In this document: piece after piece, positions 44,559 through 53,182 of the stretch
Position numbering within the stretch: position 1 is the stretch's first letter
Layout: each line of letters starts with the position of its first letter
DNA from: a virus
Length of the DNA stretch: 64,000 nt
Reading direction: 5' to 3' (one strand)
Virus record (IMG/VR): IMGVR_UViG_3300032246_001967
Location: 62,001-126,000 of that record
Made by a program: the position numbers and the translations under genes
Notes under the pieces: model-generated
The model's input: only the letters and a program-made list of their open reading frames with translations
Told to the model about the DNA's origin: nothing
Database searches by the model: none

Positions 44559-45866
44559 ATGAAACCGTTATTTATAATTAGTTGCCCTATAGATACCTAT
44601 TCTGGTTATGGTGCTCGCTCTCGTGATTTAGTTAAAGCAATAATTGAATTAGACAAATATGATGTTCAAATATTGCCTCAACGTTGGGGAGGTACACCTT
44701 GGAACTTTATTGAAGATCATAAAGAGGAATGGGGATTTTTACAAAAACATTTATTACTTGCTCCACAATTACCTAAACAACCTGAGATTTGGGCTCAAGT
44801 AACTATTCCAAATGAATTTCAACCTATTGGAAAATACAATATTGGCTTTACAGCTGGTATTGAAACAACACTTTGTGCTCCAGATTGGATTGAGGGGATT
44901 AATAGAATGGATGTTACTTTTGTTTCATCAGAACATTCTAAAAAAGTATTTGAAGAAAGTAAATTTGAACAAAGAGATCCACAAACAAACCAAATGGTTA
45001 AATTAATTGAATTACAAAAACCAGTTGAGGTATTATTTGAAGGAGCAGATTTAAATACTTATTTACCTATTTCTTCTGAAGAAGTAACAGATATTAATTT
45101 AGATAGTGTTAAAGAACAATTTGCTTACTTGTTTGTAGGACATTGGATTAATGGAGATTTAGGTGAGGATAGAAAAAATGTAGGTTTATTAATTAAAGCG
45201 TTTTATGAAACCTTTAAAAATAAATCTAAAAAACCAGCATTAATTTTAAAAACATCTCATGCTGGTTCGTCTTATGTTGATAGAGAAGAAATTATTAAAA
45301 AAATTAAACAGATTAAAAAAACAGTAAATTCTAAAGATTTACCTAATATTTATCTTCTACATGGTGAGTTTACTGATAAGGAAATGAATCAACTTTATAA
45401 CCATCCAAAAGTTAAAGCTATGATTAGTTTAACTAAAGGTGAAGGTTATGGACGTCCGTTGCTTGAGTTTACTTTAAGTAAAAAACCATTAATTACTACA
45501 GGATGGTCAGGACATATAGATTTCTTAAATTCTGAATTTACTAATTTAATTTCAGGACAATTAACTCCTGTTCATCCAAGTGCCGCTAACCAATGGTTAT
45601 TAAAAGAGGCAATGTGGTTCACTCCAGATAATGGTCAAATAGGTTTTTACTTAAAAGATGTATTTGAAAATTATAAAAATTATACTGATAAAGCTAAACG
45701 TCAAGCTTATAGAAGTAAAACTGAATTTAGTTTTGATAAAATGAAAGAAACAATTAATAGTTATTTAACTAAATATATTCCTGAATTTCCAAAACAAGTC
45801 CAAATCCAGTTACCTCAATTAAAGAAAATTGAATTACCTAAAAAAATAGAAATTAAAAATGGATAA
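44559..45866 (+). CDS. Glycosyltransferase, GT-B fold
   Basis: 435 residues. ISCPIDTYSGYGARSRDLVKA at the N-terminus, FVGHWINGDLGEDRKNV and SLTKGEGYGRPLLEFTLSKKP at the donor site match GT4-like enzymes. One base separates it from the previous glycosyltransferase, so the two likely act together. Confidence 0.8.
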   Translation: MKPLFIISCPIDTYSGYGARSRDLVKAIIELDKYDVQILPQRWGGTPWNFIEDHKEEWGFLQKHLLLAPQLPKQPEIWAQVTIPNEFQPIGKYNIGFTAGIETTLCAPDWIEGINRMDVTFVSSEHSKKVFEESKFEQRDPQTNQMVKLIELQKPVEVLFEGADLNTYLPISSEEVTDINLDSVKEQFAYLFVGHWINGDLGEDRKNVGLLIKAFYETFKNKSKKPALILKTSHAGSSYVDREEIIKKIKQIKKTVNSKDLPNIYLLHGEFTDKEMNQLYNHPKVKAMISLTKGEGYGRPLLEFTLSKKPLITTGWSGHIDFLNSEFTNLISGQLTPVHPSAANQWLLKEAMWFTPDNGQIGFYLKDVFENYKNYTDKAKRQAYRSKTEFSFDKMKETINSYLTKYIPEFPKQVQIQLPQLKKIELPKKIEIKNG

Positions 45867-46314
45867 CTTAATAATTTGTGATCGTTGCGGTTCAGACGCA
45901 TGTTACGTAGATGAAGTAAATCAAGACATCAAAACATATTTTTGTTATGGATGTGGTTTTCAAACTAACTCTTTAATGAAAGAAGGTGAGGATTTCTATA
46001 ATAAACAAATAGAAATTTTACCTGAATTGTATAAAGATTTATTCCACACTGATGAACATGGTAAAATTTGGATGCCATCAGCAGTAAACGTTCCTGATCA
46101 AGGTATGGTATTTGCTAATGGTTCAGGTATTACTAGTTGGGGTTGGAGTGCTGTTAAAGCAGTTCCTGTTAAGGAAGAAGAAAAATCTAAATACCCAATT
46201 CCTCATCAACCAGGAAAATTTTATGAGTACAGAATGGATATGAGTACAATGAAAAATTTCCATGAGCGTGATTATATGGAAGCCCTTTCATATATTGGGA
46301 TATTACCGGAGTAA
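45859..46314 (+). CDS. Zinc-ribbon protein, unknown
   Basis: 151 residues. An N-terminal zinc ribbon CDRCGSDACY...CYGCGF is followed by a globular part of unknown type (IWMPSAVNVPDQGMVFANG). It overlaps the preceding glycosyltransferase by 8 nt. Related proteins in T4-like phages have no known role. Confidence 0.68.
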   Translation: MDNLIICDRCGSDACYVDEVNQDIKTYFCYGCGFQTNSLMKEGEDFYNKQIEILPELYKDLFHTDEHGKIWMPSAVNVPDQGMVFANGSGITSWGWSAVKAVPVKEEEKSKYPIPHQPGKFYEYRMDMSTMKNFHERDYMEALSYIGILPE

Positions 46315-46355
46315 AATGTTTTTCAATCCTTGTTCAATCTTTATTTTTCTTTTAA

Positions 46356-46363
46356 TATTTATA
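46356..46363 (+). promoter_or_regulatory. TATTTATA box
   Basis: TATTTATA 8 nt before the ATG at 46372. A CTTG at 46329 lies one base off the fixed -33 spacing. Confidence 0.5.
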
Positions 46364-46371
46364 ATAAATAA

Positions 46372-46515
46372 ATGGGGCGTTTAAAAAAATATCTAACTGA
46401 AGAAGAAAAGTTAGTTGTTAAAAAACAACGTGCTTATGATTATTATTGGAAGAATAAAGAAAAACAAGATGAAAGAGCAAAACAAAGATATCAATCTAAA
46501 AAGAAAATGTCCTGA
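46372..46515 (+). pseudogene. Truncated endonuclease N-terminus or frameshifted upstream part
   Basis: 47 residues (MGRLKKYLTEEEKLVVKKQR at the start, then YDYYWKNKEKQDERAKQRYQ). The sequence looks like the start of phage HNH endonucleases and has a TATTTATA box, yet it stops after a few more codons. The Vsr-like endonuclease continues in the +1 frame through the A-rich stretch at 46498-46508. It is either a remnant, an overlapping small gene, or one gene broken by a frameshift or sequencing error. Confidence 0.5.
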
Positions 46516-47170
46516 TTGTAGTAAAGATTTATATTACAGTTCAAAAAATAATTTTAACACTGCAATTAAGTTAAATAAAGTTTGTAAAAGTTGTTCCTAT
46601 AAAAAAAGCAAAAATGGAAGAATTAAATCATTTTGTATTTCTTGTAATAATGAATTTGAACATTTTATATCAGATGGGATAAGAAAATTCTGCAGTAGAA
46701 AATGTTTTGATATTGGTAAAAACAAAACAAATTTATGTAAACCAAAAACTAAAGAAACAAAATTTAAAATAAGTCAAAAATTAAAAGGAAGAATAATATC
46801 TGAAGATCAAAAAATAAATCATGGAATATTCATGAGAACAAGATTTGGTGAGTTAGGTATAAAAGGAAAATTCAAACCTAATTTTAATCCAAATGCTTGT
46901 GTTTTAATAGAAGAATATGGAAAACAAAATGGATATAATTTTCAACATGCTTTAAATCATGGGGAATATTATATAAAAGAATTAGGGTATTGGGTAGATG
47001 GTTATGATAGTGAAAAAAATGTTGTTATAGAATTTTATGAAGAATGGCATCGTAAAACAAAACAAAAAGAAAAAGATCAAAAAAGAAAAGAATTAATAAT
47101 GAAAACTTTGAATTGTAAATTCATTATATTGTATTGGAATAATAAAATAGAAATATGCAACCTAAAATAA
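46469..47170 (+). CDS. Vsr/EDxHD-like homing endonuclease
   Basis: 233 residues from ATG 46469. KRKCPDCSKDLYYSSKNN and CKSCSY form an N-terminal zinc part, a second Cys pair set (CISCNNEFEH, FCSRKCFD) follows, and the C-terminus LGYWVDGYDSEKNVVIEFYE...WHRKTKQKEKDQKRK fits the Vsr-like nuclease core of phage homing endonucleases. It is inserted between the zinc-ribbon gene and a glycosyltransferase, whose ATG overlaps its end. Confidence 0.7.
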   Translation: MKEQNKDINLKRKCPDCSKDLYYSSKNNFNTAIKLNKVCKSCSYKKSKNGRIKSFCISCNNEFEHFISDGIRKFCSRKCFDIGKNKTNLCKPKTKETKFKISQKLKGRIISEDQKINHGIFMRTRFGELGIKGKFKPNFNPNACVLIEEYGKQNGYNFQHALNHGEYYIKELGYWVDGYDSEKNVVIEFYEEWHRKTKQKEKDQKRKELIMKTLNCKFIILYWNNKIEICNLK

Positions 47171-47772
47171 CAATAGGGGTGACCGTTTGTAATGAGGTAA
47201 AGGAACTAGAGGCTTTGTTGGAACATTTAGAAGACAAAGCCTTAGCTCCTGAGTATGAAATCGTAATTCAAATTGACCAAGATAACTACACTGAAGAAGT
47301 ATTAAGTGTTATTGTCGGTAAAGGAATAAAACATTGGTTTTATCCCCTTAATAAGGATTTCGCTTCATATAAAAATGAACTTAAAAAACATTGTTCAGGA
47401 GAATTTATCTTCCAAATTGATGCTGATGAATTAGTTGCTCCTGAAATGTTAGAATTATTGCCTAAAATTATTGAGGCAAACCCAGAAGTTGATTTGTATT
47501 ATGTTCCTAGAATTAATACTGTAAGTGGTATCACTCAGGAGCATGTACATAGATGGGGTTGGAGGTATGAAAATGAAAGAGTTAATTGGCCTGACTATCA
47601 AACTAGGATTTATAGAAACAGTAAAGATATTAATTGGAAAAATAAAGTTCATGAGGTTATTGAAGGGTTTAAACAATTCACTTTTCTACCAGCTGTTGAT
47701 GAATTAGCTTTAATTCATCCTAAATCAATTGAACGGCAAGAAAAACAAAACCAGTTTTATAATACATTATGA
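47155..47772 (+). CDS. Family 2 glycosyltransferase
   Basis: 205 residues. ITIGVTVCNEVKELEALLEHL is the GT-A N-terminal motif and FIFQIDADELVAPEML contains the metal-binding DAD. WGWRYENERVNWPDYQTRIYRN near the C-terminus is usual for GT2 enzymes. It overlaps the endonuclease end and the next start. Confidence 0.85.
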   Translation: MQPKITIGVTVCNEVKELEALLEHLEDKALAPEYEIVIQIDQDNYTEEVLSVIVGKGIKHWFYPLNKDFASYKNELKKHCSGEFIFQIDADELVAPEMLELLPKIIEANPEVDLYYVPRINTVSGITQEHVHRWGWRYENERVNWPDYQTRIYRNSKDINWKNKVHEVIEGFKQFTFLPAVDELALIHPKSIERQEKQNQFYNTL

Positions 47773-48581
47773 AAATAAAAACTGCTCATTTTGATAAAAA
47801 AAGTTTTGAAGATAAACTACAACATTTATCCCATATAGATTTTTCATTGTTTGTAGAAACAGCTCCACAATCTCAAGATGAATTATCTTCTATTAATATA
47901 ATTTCATTCCAAGAACCAAATGAGTATTTTGGTCTCCATGATTGGGTTATTCAAAATAAAGACTTATTCCAAATAATTTTAACTCAAAGCGATAGAGTAT
48001 TAAATAATTGTGATACCGCTATTTTTCAACCTTTTGGACATACTTGGTTAAAACCAGACCAATATGAAAAAGAACATGATAAAGAATTTAAATTAGCTCA
48101 TTTACAAGGTAAATTACTTAAAACATATGGTCATTCATTAAGACATCAAGTAACATCTAGAAAAAATGAATTTACTATTCCTACTAAGTTTTATGAGACT
48201 TATGGAAATAGAAATAATATTGAAGATGCTCGATTAGGTAAAGAGTTTATATTTGGTGATTCACAATTTGGAGTAGTAATTGAAAATGTTTCTTATAGAG
48301 GTTATTTTAGTGAAAAAATATTAGATTGTTTTTTATTAAAGACTATTCCTTTATATTGGGGTTGCTCGAACATAGGAGATTTTTTTGATATAAACGGTAT
48401 TATATCGTTTAGTAACGTAGACGATTTAATTCATATATCAAACAATTTAACAGAAGAGTTTTATGATTCTAAAAAAGAAATAATTAATAAAAATTGGAAA
48501 TTAGCTTTAAATTATGTAAATTACGAGCAAAACATAGTTAATACAATCACAGACATCTTTAAACACAACAATATTATATGA
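47769..48581 (+). CDS. Fucosyltransferase-like glycosyltransferase (GT10-like)
   Basis: 270 residues. FGVVIENVSYRGYFSEKILD followed by KTIPLYWGCSNIGDFFD matches the C-terminal donor-site pattern of alpha-1,3-fucosyltransferases (IEN...TEK...P.Y.G). The N-terminal part is not diagnostic. It overlaps both neighbours by 4 nt. Confidence 0.72.
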   Translation: MKIKTAHFDKKSFEDKLQHLSHIDFSLFVETAPQSQDELSSINIISFQEPNEYFGLHDWVIQNKDLFQIILTQSDRVLNNCDTAIFQPFGHTWLKPDQYEKEHDKEFKLAHLQGKLLKTYGHSLRHQVTSRKNEFTIPTKFYETYGNRNNIEDARLGKEFIFGDSQFGVVIENVSYRGYFSEKILDCFLLKTIPLYWGCSNIGDFFDINGIISFSNVDDLIHISNNLTEEFYDSKKEIINKNWKLALNYVNYEQNIVNTITDIFKHNNII

Positions 48582-49720
48582 AAAAAGTATGGTACGCTCC
48601 TTATAAGTTTGAGTCTTATGGGGAAGAAGAAATTAAAGCCGTAGAAGAATCTCTACGCTCAGGCTGGTTAGGTGGACAAGGACCTAAGTCAGTTGAATTT
48701 GAAGAAAAAATTGCTAAACGTTTTGGTAAGAAATTTGGAGTATTTGTTAACTCCGGTTCATCAGCATGTTTGTTAGCTATTGCTTCTTTGGATTTACCTA
48801 AAGGATGTAGTATTATTACTCCTGCTTGTACATTTTCAACTACATTAGCTCCTATTATTCAATTAGGTTATAAACCTAAATTTGTAGATGTAGGATTAAA
48901 TGATTATGTAGCTGATATTGATCAAGTAGTAGCTGCTATTACATCTGATGTAAAAGCTATTATGTTACCTAATTTGATTGGTAATAAACCAGATTGGGCT
49001 AAACTAAAGCAAGAAATTAAATTGTTAGGTAGAACAGATATCATTTTGATTGAAGATTCAGCTGATACAATTACTGAAACACCTGAAACAGATGTAGCAA
49101 CAACTAGTTTTTATGCCTCACACGTAATTACAGCAGGTGGTGTTGGTGGTATGGTAATGTTTAATGATAAAAAACACGTTACTAAGTGTCTACAATACAG
49201 AGACTGGGGTAGATTGGGTGATGATTCGGAAATTATGGATGATCGTTTTAATCACAGTGTAGACGGTATTCCTTATGACCACAAGTTCTTATATTCTGTA
49301 TTAGGATACCATATGAAAGCTTGTGAAATGAATGCTGCGTTTGGATTAGTTCAATTACACCGTTTTGAAAAATTCTCTCAAATTCGTAGAGAAAATATTG
49401 AACGTTACATTGAAAATCTTCAAGGTGTAGGTGATTTGATCTTACCAGATGATTCTATTCAACCAAACTGGTTAGCAATTCCTTTACAAACAGAAAAACG
49501 TTATGAATTACTTAACTTCCTAGAAGATAATAATATCCAAACACGAGTAACATTCGCTGGAAACGTAACACGTCACCCTGTTTATAGAGAGTATTTACAG
49601 TCATTTGAAAACGCTGATACTATTATGAAAAACGGTTTCTTGTTAGGTGCACACCACGGAATGACTGTTGAGGATGTAGATTACGTTTGTGGTAAAATTA
49701 AAGAATTTTTTAATAAATAA
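48578..49720 (+). CDS. DegT-family PLP enzyme with His in place of catalytic Lys (sugar 3-dehydratase type)
   Basis: 380 residues. VNSGSSACLLAI, LIEDSAD (Asp160 to the pyridine N) and SFYASHVITAGGVGG are DegT/DnrJ motifs. Where aminotransferases have the Schiff-base Lys, this protein has His182, as in ColD and the RfbH/E1 group that remove the C3 hydroxyl of 4-keto-6-deoxy sugar nucleotides. I therefore infer a 3-dehydratase for a 3,6-dideoxysugar, not an aminotransferase. A thiamine-diphosphate enzyme gene follows. Confidence 0.75.
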   Translation: MKKVWYAPYKFESYGEEEIKAVEESLRSGWLGGQGPKSVEFEEKIAKRFGKKFGVFVNSGSSACLLAIASLDLPKGCSIITPACTFSTTLAPIIQLGYKPKFVDVGLNDYVADIDQVVAAITSDVKAIMLPNLIGNKPDWAKLKQEIKLLGRTDIILIEDSADTITETPETDVATTSFYASHVITAGGVGGMVMFNDKKHVTKCLQYRDWGRLGDDSEIMDDRFNHSVDGIPYDHKFLYSVLGYHMKACEMNAAFGLVQLHRFEKFSQIRRENIERYIENLQGVGDLILPDDSIQPNWLAIPLQTEKRYELLNFLEDNNIQTRVTFAGNVTRHPVYREYLQSFENADTIMKNGFLLGAHHGMTVEDVDYVCGKIKEFFNK

Positions 49721-49723
49721 ATT

Positions 49724-51511
49724 ATGATTAAAGTAAGTGATGTTGTTGCTGAATTTTTAAAGCATAAACAAATAGATACTGTATTTGGTATCATTGGTTC
49801 GGCTAATTCTCATATTTTTGATTCAATTCAAAATCTAGGATATACAAAAATTATTTGTACACATCACGAACAAGCCGCAATTATGGCAATGGCTGCTTAT
49901 TACCGAGCATCAGGTAAATTATCAGCAGCCATTGTAACTGCGGGGGCAGGAGCTAGTAATGCTATTACTGGAGTTATAAGTAACTGGGCAGATTCTATTC
50001 CTGGATTTATTATTTCAGGACAAGAACCAAGTACATACCTTGATATTCATAAAAATTTAAGGATGTATGGTACTCAAGGATTCAGTGCTTATGAAATGGT
50101 TAAAAATGTTACTAAATATAGTAATGTATTAACTAATCCAAACACAATACAAGCTGAACTAGAAACACTATATAATATTAGTGTATCTGGAAGACCAGGT
50201 CCAACATGGTTAGATATTCCTTTAGATTCTCAAGCAAAAAAGGTTAAATTTAAAAGTTTTAGTAATTATTCTAATAAATCTTTAAGAATAACAGATGCTT
50301 ATACTTATGCTGATGATATTATTAAATTAATAAATCAATCAAAACGTCCCCTTGTATTAGGTGGAATGGGTATTAAGTTAAATAATGCTAAAGATAAATT
50401 TAAAAAGTTTATTAACGCAACTCAATTACCTACTACATTAAGTTGGTCAGGAATTGATTTATTACCTACTAATCATAGTTGTAATTATGGAAGATTTGGT
50501 TTGTATGGTCAACGAGCCGCTAATTTTATAGCTCAAAATGCTGATTTGATTGTAGTTTTAGGAAGTAGATTAGCTCTACCTCAAGTAGGATACGATTTTA
50601 GTCAGTTTGCTAGAGGAGCTAAAATTGTAGTAGTTGATATTGATGAATTAGAATTAAATAAATACGAACGAACCATTAAATATAATCATGATGTAAGTAT
50701 TGTTTTAGACAAATTATTAGAAAATGTTACTAAAATCAATCCTGATATTAGTGAATGGAAAACTAAATGTGATTACTATCGTACTGAATATCCAATAATC
50801 AATGATGATTATAAAGACGACAAATATGTTAATTCATATAGTTTTGTAAATACACTAACCCAAAAACTATCAGACGATGAAATTATAGTTACTGATATGG
50901 GTACAGGTTTATTAAGTGGTCATCAAGCAGGTCATTTAAAGGAAAACCAAACCATGTTTACAAGTCAAGGTTTAGGTGAAATGGGTGTTGGTTTACCTTA
51001 TGCTATTGGAGCAGCGTTTGCTGAACCAAATAAACAAATCACTTGTTTAAACTGTGATGGGGGTATAATGATGAACCTTCAAGAATTACAAACCATAGTA
51101 CAACATAACCTTCCAGTTAAAATATTCATTTTTAATAATGATGGGTATTTAATGATTAAACATACTCAAAAATTATTCTTTAATGGACGTTATAACTCCG
51201 TAGATTCTAGTACAGGAATCCAACTACCAGAATTTGAAAGAATTGCTTATGGTTTTAATATTCCTTATGTTAGAATAGATAGAATTAAGGATTTAGATGG
51301 AATGAATTTAAATTATAACTCTCCTGTTATTATTGAAGTGTTTATGGATCCTGAACAAAATTTTATACCTAAAGTAAAAGGTGTAATATTAGAAGATGAA
51401 TCAATTTTTGCTCCACCATTAGAGGAAATGTCTCCATTATTGCCTTTTGAAACTATTCAAAAAGAAATGATAGTAGATATTAGTGAAAAATCAAAACAAA
51501 TCAAAAGATGA
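49724..51511 (+). CDS. Thiamine-diphosphate enzyme, acetolactate synthase-like
   Basis: 595 residues. The catalytic Glu is in CTHHEQAA (Glu49), the FAD/linker domain is in the middle, and the TPP motif NCDGGIMMNLQEL...FNND lies at about 441-472. Such enzymes join a two-carbon unit from pyruvate to a 2-keto acid or, in YerE, to a 4-keto sugar. Its place between a sugar 3-dehydratase and a sugar-nucleotide reductase favours sugar branching; true acetolactate synthesis is the alternative. Confidence 0.78.
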   Translation: MIKVSDVVAEFLKHKQIDTVFGIIGSANSHIFDSIQNLGYTKIICTHHEQAAIMAMAAYYRASGKLSAAIVTAGAGASNAITGVISNWADSIPGFIISGQEPSTYLDIHKNLRMYGTQGFSAYEMVKNVTKYSNVLTNPNTIQAELETLYNISVSGRPGPTWLDIPLDSQAKKVKFKSFSNYSNKSLRITDAYTYADDIIKLINQSKRPLVLGGMGIKLNNAKDKFKKFINATQLPTTLSWSGIDLLPTNHSCNYGRFGLYGQRAANFIAQNADLIVVLGSRLALPQVGYDFSQFARGAKIVVVDIDELELNKYERTIKYNHDVSIVLDKLLENVTKINPDISEWKTKCDYYRTEYPIINDDYKDDKYVNSYSFVNTLTQKLSDDEIIVTDMGTGLLSGHQAGHLKENQTMFTSQGLGEMGVGLPYAIGAAFAEPNKQITCLNCDGGIMMNLQELQTIVQHNLPVKIFIFNNDGYLMIKHTQKLFFNGRYNSVDSSTGIQLPEFERIAYGFNIPYVRIDRIKDLDGMNLNYNSPVIIEVFMDPEQNFIPKVKGVILEDESIFAPPLEEMSPLLPFETIQKEMIVDISEKSKQIKR

Positions 51512-52278
51512 AAATATTAATTACAGGAGCCAATGGTTATATAGGCAAGTCTTTAACTAATGCTCTAAAAAATGAATATGAAGTAACTACTTTAACTAGA
51601 CAAAACGCTGATTTAACTAATGCTGAACAAGTTAAAGAATATTTTAAAGATAAATATTTTGATGTAGTTATCCATTGTGCTATTGAAGGTGGTTATAGAT
51701 TAGAAAAAGATGGACCTGAGGTTATAGATAATAATTTAAAAATGTATTATAATCTTTTAGATAATAAAACACACTTTAATAAATTATTTCATTTCGGTTC
51801 AGGAGCAGAAAAACAAGATACATTTTATGGTTTAAGTAAAAAAGTAATAAACGAATCCCTTCAGAATAAAGATAATTTTTATAATATAAGAATATTTGCT
51901 GTATTTGATGAAAATGAAAATGATGCTAGATTTATTAAAACAAATATTCGTAAGTATATTAATAAAGAAGATATAGAAATATTTGTTAATAAGTATATGG
52001 ATTTCTTTTATATGGAAGACTTTATTACGTTAATAAAATATTGTATATTAACAGATAATTTACCTAAAATTGTAGAATGTAGTTATAACCATTCTCCAAC
52101 TTTATATGATGTAGCCCAACTTATTAACGAATTAAATAACCATAAAGTAAATATTAATATTAAAAATTGGGAATTAGCACCTTCATTTAATGGTAAGTTT
52201 GTAGATTTAGATTTAAAATTTATTGGTTTAAAACAAGGTATAAAAAACGTTTACGAGAAATTAAAAAATGAATATTAA
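51508..52278 (+). CDS. NAD-dependent sugar epimerase/reductase (extended SDR)
   Basis: 256 residues. The Rossmann start MKILITGANGYIGKSL has GxxGxxG, VVIHCAIEGG follows, and YGLSKKV is the YxxxK site. Small for the family (usually about 300). It could reduce a keto or acyl group on the sugar nucleotide made upstream. It overlaps the next gene by 11 nt. Confidence 0.8.
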   Translation: MKILITGANGYIGKSLTNALKNEYEVTTLTRQNADLTNAEQVKEYFKDKYFDVVIHCAIEGGYRLEKDGPEVIDNNLKMYYNLLDNKTHFNKLFHFGSGAEKQDTFYGLSKKVINESLQNKDNFYNIRIFAVFDENENDARFIKTNIRKYINKEDIEIFVNKYMDFFYMEDFITLIKYCILTDNLPKIVECSYNHSPTLYDVAQLINELNNHKVNINIKNWELAPSFNGKFVDLDLKFIGLKQGIKNVYEKLKNEY

Positions 52279-53182
52279 AATAGCAACACACATAATGCCT
52301 TGGGACATTGATTATGCTTTATTGATGTTTACTCAATTAAAAAAATCCCAATACCACTTACCAGAAAATGTTAATATAACTATAGATGTTGAATTAAATC
52401 TTTCTAGTTATGTTATTAATTGGGAAGAAAGTAAATTACCAAAAGAGTATTTTATTGAAAAATATAACACATTGTTGCTATTATTAGATGGTTATAACGT
52501 GGTTACAAATGTATATAACGGTGACGAGTTACATGGTCATCTAGATCAACAACGTCGGATAGTATCGCCTGAAATAGACTATTATATGAGTATATGTCCT
52601 GATGTTTATTTTAGTGAATTAACTATTCCTTTATTAATTCAGGGGGCAGCTCAAATAAAAAATAAATATTTTGTTTTAAGTCCTCAACATAGAAAACTAA
52701 CTGATCCTAGTTGGGATCCTACTACTGATACTTCTTATTTAGATATACCTTATGATAAATGTAATAAAATAAGTATTTTTGATATAAGAAATAATAATAA
52801 ACAAAATAATAAAATCACTATAGACCCAGTATCAAATGTTAAATTTGCTGGTTGGTGTGACATTTATAGTAAAGATTTTTATGAGGAATTAGTTCCTATA
52901 CATGAAGATTGGAATGGATATGGTCCTTGGGATTGGTATAGTATGATTTTAATTAATTATTCTAAACAATTTAGTATTGATTTTCAACAATATGTTTTAA
53001 GAGGACAAACAATAGGAGATTATTGGACCGGCAATTGGAAAGAAAAAGATGGACTATCAGGCTATTATAAAAATCTAATAGTAAGAAATGAAATACCTAG
53101 TCAAAGAGATACATTTGAAGCTAACATGGAACAGTATGTTAAAAAAGGTATTTTAATGTTAAAAGAAAAAGGAATTATATGA
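52268..53182 (+). CDS. Unassigned protein of the sugar island, possibly a glycosyltransferase
   Basis: 304 residues. The N-terminus KIATHIMPWDIDYALLMFTQL looks like a glycosyltransferase GT-A start, and KFAGWCDIYSKDFYEELVPI with WNGYGPWDWYSMI resembles the acceptor half of such enzymes. No clear DxD. The tight overlaps with both neighbours place it in the same pathway. Confidence 0.6.
   Translation: MNIKIATHIMPWDIDYALLMFTQLKKSQYHLPENVNITIDVELNLSSYVINWEESKLPKEYFIEKYNTLLLLLDGYNVVTNVYNGDELHGHLDQQRRIVSPEIDYYMSICPDVYFSELTIPLLIQGAAQIKNKYFVLSPQHRKLTDPSWDPTTDTSYLDIPYDKCNKISIFDIRNNNKQNNKITIDPVSNVKFAGWCDIYSKDFYEELVPIHEDWNGYGPWDWYSMILINYSKQFSIDFQQYVLRGQTIGDYWTGNWKEKDGLSGYYKNLIVRNEIPSQRDTFEANMEQYVKKGILMLKEKGII

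Noticed and set aside
48578-49720. Ordinary sugar aminotransferase
   Set aside because: The Schiff-base Lys is replaced by His182, so transamination is unlikely.
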